Part shown: piece by piece, positions 41,927 through 54,660 of the stretch
How positions within the stretch are numbered: the stretch's first letter is position 1
How the letters are laid out: every line of letters begins with the position of its first letter
Assembly: GCA_019054805.1 (NCBI GenBank)
Contig: JAHQIY010000008.1
Span: 1,597,501-1,661,500, forward strand
From: Brachionus manjavacas
Lineage: Eukaryota; Rotifera; Eurotatoria; Ploima; Brachionidae
Direction of reading: 5' to 3'
DNA: 64,000 nt
Notes under the pieces: generated by a model
Seen by the model: the letters and a program-made list of their open reading frames with translations, nothing else
What the model was told of the DNA's origin: nothing
The model's database searches: none
Program-made: the position numbers and the translations under genes

Positions 41927-44900
41927 ATGAACAATTTTTCGGATAACGATCCTCGTAAACTAAAAATGTTACTACAGAGCCGTGCTGCCGAGTTATTTAG
42001 AATATGCGATTTGGAAGATAAAGGCTTTATTAATAAAAAAGACATACAACGAATGAGAGAATCGCTAAATTTGAGGCCCGATCAACTCGAGGAAGTATTC
42101 GAGTCGCTGGACGAAGACAAAAATGGCTACCTTACTCTGGACGAGTTCACTGCTGGTTTTAGCAAATACATTGGTGTTGATTTAGAAGATGATGTTGATT
42201 CCGGGTCGGCAAATTTTGAGCGTCCTGATTTAGAGGCTGATGAGGAATTTCGGGAGACAATGGACTCTCTTGGTGCTTCTCATCTAATTGACAGGTTTTA
42301 TTTAATTTATTCTTGTCCTATTTTAAAATTTAAATGACCTGGTCTTTAATATTTTATTCAAGTATTCTCAAATATCAAAATTAAATATTAGATTAAATTA
42401 GAAAAAATTTTATCGTAAAAAAGATTATTCTTTATCATTTATTCAAAGAGATAATGATTTTTTCGATTCCGGAAAACAAAATTTTTTTAAATTGATGATA
42501 AAAAATTTAAAATGCTTGATTTTTGGTTAATAAAAAAATAGCTCAGAAGCCTTTATTATAATAATTTTTAAATAACTTCCAGTCACTAATGACTTTTTTT
42601 GGAAATTTAAATTCAAATAAATTATTTATTGAGCTAAAGCTAAAGCTTTGAAATGATTGAATTTTTGAAAAAGGTTTTTGTTTACGAAAAGCACATTTTT
42701 TTTTAATTTTTATATTTAATCTAATTTTATATTAAAAATTAAAAATAAACATTTTTTAAATTTTTTTATCGGAATACTGTTTTCATTTGATCAGAAATCA
42801 AGAGAAAACTATAGAAAAAATGTATTAAAAATTTAGGTTTGATTTTAGGAGAAAATTTAGCATGGTTTCGATGTTAAATAAAGTAAACACATATCATTGA
42901 ATTTATCCATTGATCAAGCAATACCAATACCAATCATAAAATATTTTTTTTGCATAATGTAGATTTTTTGATTTAAGATTTAAAATTAATTTGAATAAAA
43001 TAACATTTACTCCTGTAGCTTCCATGAGCTTAGCCCAAAAGAATCCTAGCTTTTTAAACATAAACAACACGAAATTTCAAATAAAATTTTTTTTAAATGT
43101 TGTAATTTTTTCATAATTTTTAATTTATAATTCAATTTTTTAAAATTTTATCTTTTTCACAAGTTTTTTTGGCTAAGATTAATCGAAATTTTATCAAGAC
43201 ATTACTTGGCTGAATTTTTTGTGGCAAAATTTGAATCATTTTACTTGAAAACCTTTTTGTTAAATTTTTCCAATTAACTTCATTATCAAAACAAAAAAAA
43301 ATTTTATGCTTATTTAATTAATTTAATATCTATATAATTAATAATTTCTTTATAATGAATTTAGAAAAATGAAGTTTTACTAGGTCTTCTAACTCATGGG
43401 TACTAGCCTGTTGATTAACCTTGAAACTTTTTTGAGTTTCGCCACCTTCATTTCTTAATTTAATATAAAAATTTTTTTGTAATTTAAATCTTTGATAAAT
43501 TTAATTTTCGCTTTTAGTTTTTTTTGGAAAGCCTATTAATAGAAAGCTGATTTAAATTTTTAAAACAATTTTCAGAATTTATATTTTTTTTGTTTTTGTC
43601 CTATTTTGCCAGTTCAAATAAAGATTGAACAATTTAAAACTAAATCAAAAACTATATTCTATTCAATTAAAAAACATTAATTTTACATTTTTAATTGATT
43701 TGTATTTTATAGTGAGCCAAACATAAAAAGCCTATGGCTTCGGCTAAGAAACGATGATCACACATTACTTCGCTCATTTGAAAGCTTTGTGGCCAACATT
43801 AGTCAAGAACTAAAACGATCACGAACTGATTTTAGCATTTTAGAATCAGCTCTACAACAGTAAAATTTATTCAATTTTTTTTTTCAAAATAAATTAAAAT
43901 TTTAAGCAAATCTAATGACTATGACGAAAATATTAAGAGACTCTACGAGGAGATGGAAGCTCAAATAAAAAGCGAGCGATCCAACTTAACTCAGAAAGTA
44001 AATAGAGGCATAATTTTTCCTAAATTTTCTTAGAGTGTTTCTTTTGAAAAAGGAATCACAAAAAGAAAACGAGATAAAAGAAAAGCTGGGAAAAGATTTG
44101 CTAGACAAAGATAAACAATTACAAGAATCGTTGTCAAAACAAATTGACATGGAACAAAAATTATTTCGACTTAATTTACTTGAGTACAAACAAAAACAAG
44201 AAAATGAACGTTTGATAAAAGTAAATTTTTTTTGGACCTGAATTTTTTAACTAAAAAATGGCCAGGAAAAAGCTTTGCTAGAAGAAGAACTACAGGAAAA
44301 AAATCAAAGTCTTCAAGACTCAAAATCTTACATTAACTCTTTGGTTCAACAAACAAAAGAAGAAAAGCGTAACAGATTCAAGTGATTTATTTAGATTTAA
44401 AAAATTTTTATTTAAATTTTTCTATTTTAGAGAAACTTTAAAGATTACCGAAAATATAGCTATTGAACGAGAAACATTGATTAAAGAACTAGAACTTCTA
44501 AAGTAAAAATTGTTTTAAATTTAATTTATTTATGAAATAAATAATTTTTAGAGAAATCAACAGAAAGCTTCAGGATGAAAGAGATGAACTTGAACTAAAG
44601 GTTTTTTTACGTTTATTATATTTTGATACATTTTATTTTAGAAGATAATTTAACTAGAGAAAAGAAATATTAAAAATATTTTAAAAAAGTCAATTCAAAT
44701 ACATTTAAGAATTATAAAACTATAACTCATTTTGAAGCTCTTGAGACAAAGATTAAAGAAAGTGCACAGTTCTTTAATTGTAAAGTATGTTTTCGACTTT
44801 AAAAATGCTCCAAAGATTGCCAAAAATAAAGTTTTGAACCATTTTTAAAAGTAAGCTTTAAAATTAAAGAGCTATACATTTCTTTAATATTTTCCCAGGA

Positions 44901-47111
44901 ACTTCAAAACGAGCTATTTGTCTTCTCAAAAATGTACTCTGATCGGAAATATTCCTTTATAAATTCTTTGGATTAATAAATAATTATGATAAATAAAAGA
45001 TTTTTAAACTTTAAAAACCCATTTTTGAATTTGCGAATAGAGTTAAATTTTAAATAAAAGATATAATTTTTTTTCTAATCAGCATATGCTTCACAATTAT
45101 TTTTAAAAAAATTTAGTTCATTATTCATAAGAACTAAGGAAGTTTAAATTTAATTATTAACTATTAATTAGATATATTATATAAGAGTTATTCAAGGATT
45201 TGTCTTTTTCCTGAATTTGAACTAAAAATTTGAGGTTCAACTCAAAGACACAATGCAAAATCATCAGATAAAAAAGTTCGACTTTTTCCGGAATTTTTTA
45301 TTTAAAAAAATTATGATTTAAAAATTTCAGCTTTTTCATAAAATATGCTTTCAAAAAAGGTTTGAGAAATATTTTCAAATAAAAAGACATCAGCAGATCA
45401 AAACTTTGTTTGGTTAATTGGTAATTATTAAAATTCAAAGGAGCTCATTTTTATTAGAGAATTACACACTGATCAAGATCTATTAATTCACAATTTTCAA
45501 TTTTTTTTCTGAATAAAATTGCCTACGAAAAAGTTAAATTATCTGATAATGAAGAAATACTTCAATTAATTTTATTTTTTTTTATTATTGATTTTTTATT
45601 TTTAAATTAAGAAAATTGAAAACAAAAATTTAAATGGGAAAAAACTCACTAAAAAAGGATCAATTTTATCAAATTATATTGACAATCAGTATGAACGTGA
45701 TCTAAGCTTAACAAAAAAATATTTTTTTTATTCTAGAAAGTCTCAAGATTCGGATGGAGGTCAATTTGATCCGATAAAATTGATCAAAGCAGACTACTAC
45801 AGCGAAGATGAGCAAGAGTCTGAAATAGAGTAAGTAATAAAATTTAATTTATAAAAAAAAAGTAAATCCTGAGTCAAAATAAATTTATTGCGAATGTTAC
45901 ATATGTTGTCATTTTGTGTATATGTCTCCGTTCTCTCGTGTTTAAGTAAATGGTGCTTAGGGCTGCATAATCAAATTTATTTAGACAATTATGATTAGTT
46001 TTGTTTTATTGACGTCGACATCAAGTTTTAGTATATTTAGGTGCGAATGAATGATAAACGAGAGTCTGATTCAGATGAGGACTACTTTCCCTCTTCAAAA
46101 GCCATTGATGACTTTATTTTTACTAATTGTAAAGAAACAAATTTTAAAATTAACTTTATGCATAATGAAGAATTAAAAAAAATTCGAGGTGGTAGTTTTA
46201 GTTTGCCAAAGTAAAGGGATACTTAGGGGAAATAAATCTTTATTTTCTTTTAATTAATTTTTCAAAGAACTAGCTCAAATACTGTACCATCATTGATTAA
46301 TCAACACTCGATACACGATCATTCTGAACTGAACCAGAATAGTGATATATTGGTAATTTATTAGAAAAAGTTATTCCCAAATTAATCTTTTCCAAAGAAA
46401 GTTCCATCTAATGTGTCGCCTCAGAGAGTTTTTAAAATTGTGTTTATCGGCGACTCGGGGGTAGGCAAGACTAGCTTTGTGCAAAGATTTTGCAACAACA
46501 CGTTCAGGGAGTCATTTAGTACCACTATTGGTAAAATTCTAAATGATCTATTAAAATTTACAAAAATAAATATTTTTTTATAAAGGAGTTGATTTTCAAG
46601 TCAAGTCTATAATTTTAGATGATAGAGTAATAGCGCTACAACTATGGGATACAGTAAATAAAATTTTACAAAAATAAATATTAATAACTGGCTTAATTTT
46701 TTTATTTAGGCTGGCCAAGAACGGTACAGGAGCATAACAAAGCAGTATTTTCGCAAAGCAGACGGAGTAATTTGTATGTATGACATAACATCAGAGCAGT
46801 CGTTCAAAAATTTAAGAAACTGGATCAGTTCAATGAAAGAGAGCGCTTCGGATGAATGTGTTTTGACTGTAATTGGCAACAAGACAGATTTGTGTCCGGA
46901 AGATGACAAGCGAGTGGTGAGACAAAAAGATGGTGCCACTTTAGCTGCTGAATATGATGCGTTATTTTTTGAAACTAGCTCAAAAGAAAGCAGGTGTATC
47001 ATGGAAGCAATGGAAGCGATTGCGAGGATACTTCAAGAAAAGGAGGACAAACAAATTGAGGATGTTCTTAATTTGAAAATTAAAGAGAAAAAAAAAGGTT
47101 GTTGTAATTGA
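41927..47111 (+). CDS. CRACR2A: CRACR2A-like EF-hand, coiled-coil, Rab GTPase protein, ~14 exons
   Basis: Family members link Ca2+ sensing to membrane traffic. Exons: 41927-42294, 43713-43859, 43907-43997, 44053-44220, 44276-44391, 44431-44502, 44552-44600, 45612-45688, 45737-45829, 46041-46210, 46268-46352, 46398-46530, 46586-46653, 46710-47111. The N-terminal EF-hand pair has loop 1 at 28-39 (DLEDKGFINKKD, Lys at position 5, probably weak) and loop 2 at 62-73 (DEDKNGYLTLDE, canonical). Coiled coil follows (RLYEEMEAQIKSER onward). The Rab domain has GDSGVGKT, WDTAGQER, NKTD and TSSKES, and ends KKGCCN, a prenylatable-looking tail. The join 45829-46041 does not keep phase, so a small exon is missed or 46047 is an alternative start for a Rab-only form. 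RASEF or RAB44 are alternative names. Confidence 0.78.
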
Positions 47112-47758
47112 ACTGTAAATAATTAAATTACTAAGACAGACATTTTATTTTTGTATTCTAGTCCTATAATTCAGCCAAATAAATCCAAAGATCTCTGTTT
47201 GTTTTTATTTAAATAAAAAATTTAAAAAAAATTAAATGTTCTTAATTAAAAGTACTAAAAAATTAATCCAAATTTTGAATTCAAAAATTTTTACAGAGAA
47301 TTAATCAAAATACCTTTAATCAATTTAGTATTTATATTTTTTGCTTATCAGTTAGAATCCATCATTTTAAAATGTTATTTATTTTCTTTTTTAATTTAAA
47401 TTTTGTTTTAAAATTGATTCTTTAGTTTAATTTTTTGATTCAAATTTAAAATAAAATAAATGCTGGTCCATTAATTGAAAATCTATTATATTTTGCAATT
47501 TTAACTTTTTTTCCATGATAAACGAAATAATCTTTTTAAACAATTTGCTTAAAGGAAATTTTATTTACCTTTTTAAATTTGGGTTTTAACAACAACTTTC
47601 TTTATCATTTTAATCAACCATATGAAATACCATACTTAAAGATAAAATCAACTATTAACCAACAATTTCAAGCAAAATTTGTGGAAAATTTTAAAATTCT
47701 TTTTTAAAAAATAATTTATGCTAAAAACTAAAATTCGATATTCGTCAAAAGTTTAAAA
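47112..47758. other. Intergenic, no feature seen
   Basis: AT-rich 3' flank of the Rab gene and 5' flank of GGACT, with an AATAAA at about 47178. No repeats are recognised. Confidence 0.5.
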
Positions 47759-48362
47759 ATGAATTTTTTATTTAAGTTTTCATTTAGAAGAAATATTTTA
47801 AAATTTTCCACCATGCCATCTGAGAGCAATAAAAAGCCGCTGATTAAGGCATTTTTTTATGGCACCCTAAAACGAAATGAACCCAATCACAACCAGCTTA
47901 AAGATTTGAAAGTCACTTTTTTATCAGAAGCCATAACTGTTGACAAATACCCACTAATAATTGCATCCGACTATAACATTCCATTTTTACTCAACAAAAA
48001 GGGATATGGAAAAGTAAAATTTTATTTTTTTGCAAAATTTTCAGCTTTACCTTAAAAAAAAGCACGTTCATGGTGAACTGTACCTGATCGATGACGAAGC
48101 CAAAAAGTTTCTTGACGAGTTCGAGAGTGTTCATGAAAATTTATATTCGGATATGTTCATTGATGTTGTGGACAAAAAAAACAACCAAGTACAGCGTGTA
48201 TGTGCTTATCTTTTGAATAATTTTAAACAAGACCTCCTAGACGAAAACGCGGTTTTATTCGAAAACTATTCCTCGATTAACCCTTACCATAGAACATACG
48301 AAAAGCATAAGGATACACCAGAAAATTCGGTTAGTGTTTACAATGCAGTCAAGGAAATTTAG
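47759..48362 (+). CDS. GGACT: GGACT-like gamma-glutamylamine cyclotransferase, 2 exons
   Basis: The enzyme releases 5-oxoproline from gamma-glutamylamines such as crosslinked epsilon-(gamma-glutamyl)lysine. Exons 47759-48013 and 48045-48362 are separated by a 31-nt intron, which is very short. The product is 190 residues. The YGTL substrate-binding motif is at 34-37 (FFYGTLKRNEPNHNQL), IPFLL at about 76-80, and HGELYLID then FLDEFES carries the expected catalytic Glu at about 112. The first 18 residues (MNFLFKFSFRRNILKFST) are hydrophobic and basic, like a mitochondrial presequence. Met19 (MPSESNKK) could start a cytosolic form, and family proteins usually begin there. It converges with LRRC56, with 153 bp between the stops. 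Confidence 0.88.
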
Positions 48363-48515
48363 CTAAATTTTTAAAAACAATTAAAAAAATAAATAATTTT
48401 TTTCAATCAATTTTTATTATCATTTATTTCAAATTTCAAAAAAATATAAAAATCTTACATTTTACTAAATAAAAATTCCAAAATTAAAAACCATAACAAA
48501 TAAATTAAATGATGT

Positions 48516-51500
48516 TTATTTTGAAAGTCTTAATCCAGGCAACGGTGCTAAATTGGTTTTCAAATTTTTCAATGATCCAAGGCTAGACTGAGCAGTGGAT
48601 TTGTTCGGCAGAGAGCTGTTTGATGCCGCGGACAAATTAGACACAATTTTGGGCTGATGTCGTATAGTGTTCAGCTTAATCTCAGGAGTTTTTATCACAT
48701 GGTTCAATCTAAGACTACAACTTGAGCTTGAAAGCGAATCATAACCGGTATCACTTGTTTTTAGTCTGTTGGCGGTATTCTCCCTTTCCAAGCTAACTTG
48801 TCTTGATGCAGATTTTTCTCTTTTAGATTTTGGCATTTCTTTGTTCGCATTTTCAATTATTTTCTCTTCATCATCAAAGGTCTTTTTAAATCCTGACTTG
48901 GGTCTTAGATTTTCCGGTTTATACATATATTCGTCCTCTTCAAGTACTTCAACATCAGACAAATTTGGTTCAACTTCATCATCAATTTTCAATACTTGAG
49001 GCTGAAAATAATCTTTTCTGTCTTCGAGTTTTCTAAAAAAAAAAATTAATTTTAAAAATAATTAAATTAAAAAAATTCAGTTTTCTTGCCTTGTGTGTTC
49101 CTTTCGCCATTTCATGATTTCTTCTCTTAGTTCTTTATTCTCAATTTTTAGATCATTTATTTTATTTATTTTTTCATTTTGTTCAATTGATTTAATTACT
49201 GTTTTGTAGTTTACTGAATCGATTGTGTCTGGTTTATCTATGTTGGTCGATGAGCTCTTTTTTCTGGCTAAAAGAGATCGTAAAAGACTTCCTTGCAAGG
49301 CCGGACCTACGGTAAGGTGACTAGCATCACTTGACAAATCAGTCACGTGATCAGAATTTGGTCTTATGGAAAGCGAACTCGAAGGTCTTGAAGCTGTTTT
49401 CAGTCCAGCACTTGATGAAGTATTCATGCGAGACTTTGGTCTCGATTGCATGGAAGTCTTGATTCTGTAAGAAGACAAGGGTCTCATTGCAGACAGTGGT
49501 CTGACACTTGTGCTTGTTCTACTTCCATGACTAGAGGAACTACTCGGTCTCAAGGAATCTAAAATTATTAATCATTTTAACATAATAATTTGAGTAAAAA
49601 TTGGACCTTGTGAACAAAGATATCTCAAAAAAATTAATTAAATATTTTCTTATAAATTTGAATATTTTAAGGTTATTCTCTTTATTTCAAAAGTTAGAAT
49701 AATTTTTTAAAAAATTAGTTCTAATTTTAATAAACATGTTTTACCTTAAATTAAATTTTCATAATTTAAAATTTTAATTCTAAATATTAACAATAATTGT
49801 CTAATTTTAATTAAATTTTTGAAATCTCTTTGAAAAGTATAGTTAAGGGAAATTAATTTTCAAAATCAATATAAAATAGCTCAACTGGTCAGTATCTTAT
49901 CTTAATGGTCATTATAATCTGTATATTTGCCGTATGGTCAGTTTTTTAATTATTTTTGATCAATAATTTAAAAAATTTTTATGAAATTATTTTACAAAAG
50001 CAAATTTGATTATTCATTGTTCTTATTATTTACTTATTTTTCCTTTTTTTCATAGCCCATTGGGTGTTTATTGAAATAACTAATATTTATAAAGCGATGA
50101 CGAAGAATCAAAATTTAAAATTTTTTTTATCAAAAAATATGCTAAAAATTGCTGGTAAATAAGATATGGTTTATGTGGATGGTACCTAAAAATTAACTTT
50201 GGAAGGCACTCTAATGAATTGTTTAACCTTTCGAAAGTAAAAAAAACAGGAATTAAGGTTCCGCTAAATCAAAACGTCCACACCATCTCCGGAATCGATT
50301 TTCGACCTCAAATTCGAATTCTACGTACCTGAACATCTAAAAATTTATAATACTAAGCTAAATTAATAAAATATATTTGAAAATTGTAAAACTTTTTAAT
50401 ATTTGTCAACACAGCGTTTGGTAGATTATCTTCTTCGCTTTCAGAATATATGTACATTTTATATGATATATTTATTTTTGCCCAAGATATTTCCTTCACA
50501 GTAAAAGCACCATGCACTCAAATATAAAGGCTATAAGAGGTAGTGGTCAAAAAATTTTTTTTTCAAAATTTTTTAAAATACGGGTTTAGGGTTTTCAAAA
50601 ATCGATTGTGGAGATAGTGTGGACGTTTTTAATTTAGCGGAAGCTAAAAAACTGCAATGAATTTTTCATTAATTAATAATGTGAGTGGATTTTTAGCATT
50701 AGGTGATTCATTGAATGTTTTAGCTGATACAATTTAGAGAATCAATTTTGGTCTTATAGAAAAAAAGCTATTGAGTTTTAGTTTTAGTTCTGCAATTTTT
50801 GTTCTAAAATTCACACTGTCATGATGAAGACAAAATTACATTTACTTAATGCAATTAAATACTGACCATAATTAGTTATCATTAATAATTGGGAATTAAG
50901 TTTTACAAATAATTACCATTGATGGCAAGTTTTTCCTCTGGTGGCCCGATGCCTTCATCAATCAGATCATTTATAAGCTGCCAATCGTCATCAAATGGAC
51001 ACTGTTTATTGATATTTTCATGTTTTTCATGTGTTCTAGGCGTCAATGGTTTAGTACCAAGTGTCAATTCATCATCTAAGATCTGTAAACTTGGTAGCAT
51101 TTTAACCACTTCATGTCTGTAACTATAAGATTCCTTGACAAAAAGAAACAATATTTTATTTCCACTTGGCTTAAGTGTTTTACTTCATCTTTGAAATGAG
51201 TATGAGGCTTTGAACAAATTGGATTTCCATAAAGAGTAAGATTTTCTAAATTAGTGCAAAGATTTAAAAATTCGACCTGTTTAATATCGTCAATCAGATT
51301 TCTTAATAAATTAAGTTTAAGAGAATTGTTGTTTTTGGAAAAATTCATTAGTTTACCCTTCTAAATCCAAACACCTTAGGTTTTCGAGCAAAGAACACGG
51401 ACTGAGATCGGCAATTTCGTTGTAGGCCAGATAGAGTTCCTGCAAATTGTTTAGGGTAGAAATTCCGTCCAAGTCTACTAGACCTGATCTTGATAGCCAC

Positions 51501-51879
51501 AAGATTTTCAAATGGCACAAGCTGGTACCCAAGTCTCTAATTCGTGGAACATGACTTCCATTGAGCTTAAGTTGTCTCAAATTTGGTAAGTAAATCCCAA
51601 AATTTCCAAGACTAGTCTCAGATGTATCTACGATCATTTCCAAAAACTCGACTGATCCGAGGTCATTGACACCAGTCAAGGCTTTCTGGGTACAAAATTT
51701 AAATTACAAGAAAAAAGTTTTTTTGTTGTTACCAATTTAGTTGGGCTCAAGTACTCTTCCAGAAGCAAATCTGTCTCTTGAAGTATAATCGGGTCTGGGT
51801 TGATTACATTACCTTTGAATTCGGTGATGTGTACACCTCTTAAAAGTGCACTGCGGGGTCTTTCGATGTTGATAGGCAT
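48516..51879 (-). CDS. LRRC56: LRRC56, leucine-rich repeat protein of dynein-arm assembly, 6 exons
   Basis: LRRC56 is needed for outer dynein arm transport in motile cilia. Minus-strand exons are 51879-51733, 51685-51357, 51301-51184, 51133-50917, 49558-49090 and 49032-48516. All joins keep phase, giving 598 residues (human 542). The signature LLEEYLSPTKL is in exon 1. The LRR block follows: LGNFGIYLPNLRQLKLNGS, IRDLGTSLCHLKILWLSRSGLVDLDGI, LQELYLAYNEIADLSPCSLLENLRCLDLEGN, then LYGNPIC and YRHEVVKMLPSLQILDDE. Exons 5-6 encode a low-complexity Ser-rich tail and a short coiled coil (KIENKELREEIMKWRKEH). Intron 5 appears to use a GC donor (AAG|GCAAGA). Intron 4 is 1.36 kb. The ATG is MPINIERPRSALLRG; an upstream exon is possible. 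Confidence 0.93.
49559..50916 (-). other. 1.36-kb intron 4 of LRRC56 with a dispersed repeat
   Basis: AT-rich. At 50700-50790 it has a repeat (TTAGCTGATACAATTTAGAG, then AATCAATTTTGGTCTTATAG) shared with the DCAF7 intron at 24950-25015. Nothing coding is supported. Confidence 0.6.
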
Positions 51880-52899
51880 ACTGATGGGTCTAGAATTTAG
51901 AATTTTTTTTAAACAGCTGAATTACTGTTATATAGCAAATATTTTTATTGTTATGTAAAAAATAATATGCGTTGATAATCAAGATTTTAGTCATGCAGGT
52001 GGTGGCAAAATTTATATTACCTTTTTTGCATATTATTCTAAAAACATCGTTGGTCATGAATTTATTCTTTTGGGATAAAGTCTGACAATTTGGCTTATCT
52101 GATTCCAAGAGGATACTAAATTATTGATTGGATTTGAAGTATTTTTATTTGGCAAAGAACAAATAGAATAAATCAACAACAATATGACCGATTTTGTGTA
52201 GAGAGAAGAATTTAAAATTCAAAAACATCTCGTTGTAACTATAGTGTTGTTTCCATGGTGTTTGTCGGCATAATTACTTTTCATTAAATTTTAGGTGAAT
52301 AAATACGCGGCCATTGAATTAGAATCGATTTGGTTTTAAATAATTAAAAATAAATATGGTAAAATTTATATTTAAATGGATCAAAAATCAAATACTATTT
52401 TTACATGATAATAAGAATAAAATTAAATAGATCGTAAAGAGTCATTTTATTTAGTTTTTAAATATTTGTTTTTGCTAATGATTTTCATTGATATTTCTGA
52501 AAAAAATTTGAGATATAATTCAAAATCTTTTTTAAACTAGAAAAGCTTTGATTAAAAATGAAAAAATTTATTTTGATATTTACATGCATATTCATATTTA
52601 CACAGATACTTTAAAATTTTTTGTTGACCCTCTTATTGTTTTTTTACAAAAATTTACGTAAAATATTTTAAATTTTCTTTATACGTAGGTTGTTGTAAAA
52701 ACAAATTTGTCCAAAAAATTTAAAAATTGAAATAAATTGTTGATTAAAACTTAAAAATCAGTTTTTCTAATTCAATAAAAAAAATAATAAGACCATTCTC
52801 CTTTTTTATTAAGTAATTTAAACATTTTACAATTTGACTTTTTCATTTTTATTGGTAATTACAAAGAGTTTTATTTTTATTTTTTTCCTTATTTACTCC
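51880..52899. other. Upstream flank of LRRC56
   Basis: The promoter of LRRC56 should be near 51900. A 72-codon minus-strand ORF (51890-52108) begins with a protein-like stretch (MESDKPNCQTLSQKNKFMTNDVFRIICKK) followed by a GTAATA donor. It may be a 5' exon, but its phase does not match the LRRC56 ATG frame. The rest is AT-rich filler. Confidence 0.35.
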
Positions 52900-53335
52900 T
52901 TGTGTCATTTGATTTCCACTCAAGTCGATCTTTTGCCTTTACCCATATCATACCCATTTCGATGAGCTATTTCGTGATTATTTACCTCCATGTTACTGCT
53001 GGTCATCCTACCTTACGTCGCCCTTGAGGTGTCCATTGAAGGGCCCTTTTTGGTATCCGTGTATCTTTCATTCTAAGTACATGCCCGAGCCATCGCAGCC
53101 TTTTGTTCTTAATGCATTGACTTAATGGTTCTGAATTTGTTCTTGTGTAAAGCTCAGCGTTTGACAATGTCTCAGGCCAGTGTATCCCGAGAATCCTCCG
53201 CAGGCTTCCAGTGTGGAAGTTGTTAAGGCTTTTCCTGTCAGATTCACTCATCCCCCAACATTCACTTCCGTACATCAATGTTGCTTTTACTACACTGTTG
53301 TATAGTTTAAGCTTTGTTTCCTTGCTGTAGCTTTA
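52900..53335 (-). mobile_element. RTE-type LINE, C-terminal scrap
   Basis: Minus-strand 53335-53003 reads KETKLKLYNSVVKATLMYGSECWG, then LNNFHTGSLRRILGIHWPETLSNAEL and IKNKRLRWLGHVLRMKDTRIPKRALQW, a classic end of RTE-like reverse transcriptases. After a stop near 53000, WVKAKDRLEWKSN-like residues at 52900-52960 continue the usual tail. It is 5'-truncated at about 53335. Confidence 0.85.
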
Positions 53336-53989
53336 AGAGTTTTATTTGGGTAATCTTTAAATTTTCTTTCTATCTCACTTCTAAAGAAATTGGTAAATAA
53401 TTAAGGAGATTTGATATCAGTTGGGGCCAACAAAATTAGAAGCTTATAAGGGCTTTGTAAAATTTAGTAATAAAGACAAGAACAAAATTATAAAAAATCT
53501 ATTAACTTTTTTTCTAAAAAATTTAAGTAAAATAAGTAAAAAAATTTAAGAGTTGTTTTTAATAAAAAAATACAAAAGTCCATTATCATTTTAGCATAGT
53601 ATTAAGTATTTTTATTTTCAAAAATAAAAACCGTAATTTAATTGTAATTTACTGTAATTTTTTTTATGATTGATTTGGGATTCTAGTTAAAAATTTATTT
53701 TTTATACTTATTAAGCGTAGAGAAACTTCAAATTTATTTAGATAATTTACTTTCAATTCTATTTTATCTTCTTTATTTAATAAATAATTAATGCAGTTTA
53801 TCCCCGAAGTCCAAAAATAAAACAGTCATTGTTCTGGTTCTTTTTTTAAAGAAAATTCGCTTAAAAATTAAAAAAAATAAGCTGAATTTCAATAACTATA
53901 TTAATAAAAGAGATAATTTATTTCTGAAAAATATGATTATTTGAATTTTTTTTATTTTAATTTTAGGATTAGTCTGATTCCAATTTCAA
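53336..53989. other. Between two LINE relics, AT-rich
   Basis: Nothing coding or structured is recognised. Confidence 0.4.
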
Positions 53990-54660
53990 ATTTAAAAAAA
54001 AAATAAGAATCGACACAATTACGAAGGCTCTCAATCGAGACTTTAGATTTATTAAGGGATGTGTCTCAAGACTCAATCTTAGGTTCTTTGTTTTTCGTAA
54101 TTTTTATAGACATCATACCTCAGGCAATCAAGACAAATGTGGTTGCTTGGTGTCCGTACATAAGGGCATTTTATTACTCGACAAGGTACTAAGAAAAGTA
54201 ACAAAATTGGTCAAATCGCTTAAGCATTTATCATTTAAGACGAGATTAGAAATGTTGGGGCTCGCTAGCCTGAGCAAGAAAAGAGAGAGAGGAGATCTAG
54301 CTGAATATTTCAAGATAGCTAATGGTTTAACTAGTGTAAATTGGCACAATCCAAACAAACTTGGCAATTCAATGAGCTGTTCTGGTCCAGCGAGGAGTAT
54401 ACGTGGATACCAACACAGAATGGCCAAATAACTGAAGAGAATCAACCAAAGAGAACATTTTATACTTAACAGAGTAGTAGACACCTGGAACAGATTGCCT
54501 ACTGAAGTCAAAGCGGGTTCAAAGAAGTTGTTTAAGAAAAAAGTTGACGAAATCGATAAGTCCCGATTGTCAATAGCGAATGAGTCATTTTTGGAAAGCT
54601 ACTATGAGTTTTCGTTTAGTGGGGTTACCCATCGTAGCTTATTATTATTTACTTCCTAAA
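53990..54660 (+). mobile_element. LINE (CR1-like) relic with internal deletion
   Basis: Bases 54058-54150 translate as DVSQDSILGSLFFVIFIDIIPQAIKTNVV, the RT block before the catalytic YxDD. The sequence then passes directly to WCPYIR and LLLDKVLRKVTKLVKSLKHLSFKTRLEMLGLASLSKKRERGDLAEYFKIANGL, the thumb. The palm core is deleted. It continues to NRVVDTWNRLPTEVKAGSKKLFKKKVDE and a TTATTATTATTTA end. One stop (near 54429) and frameshifts are present. The plus strand is the sense strand. Confidence 0.85.

Noticed and set aside
48769..48999. Plus-strand ORF over LRRC56 exon 6
   Set aside because: Antisense shadow of the Ser-rich tail.
51890..52108. Possible extra 5' exon of LRRC56
   Set aside because: A donor follows the protein-like part, but the phase (1) does not fit the reading frame of the first LRRC56 exon (needs 2).
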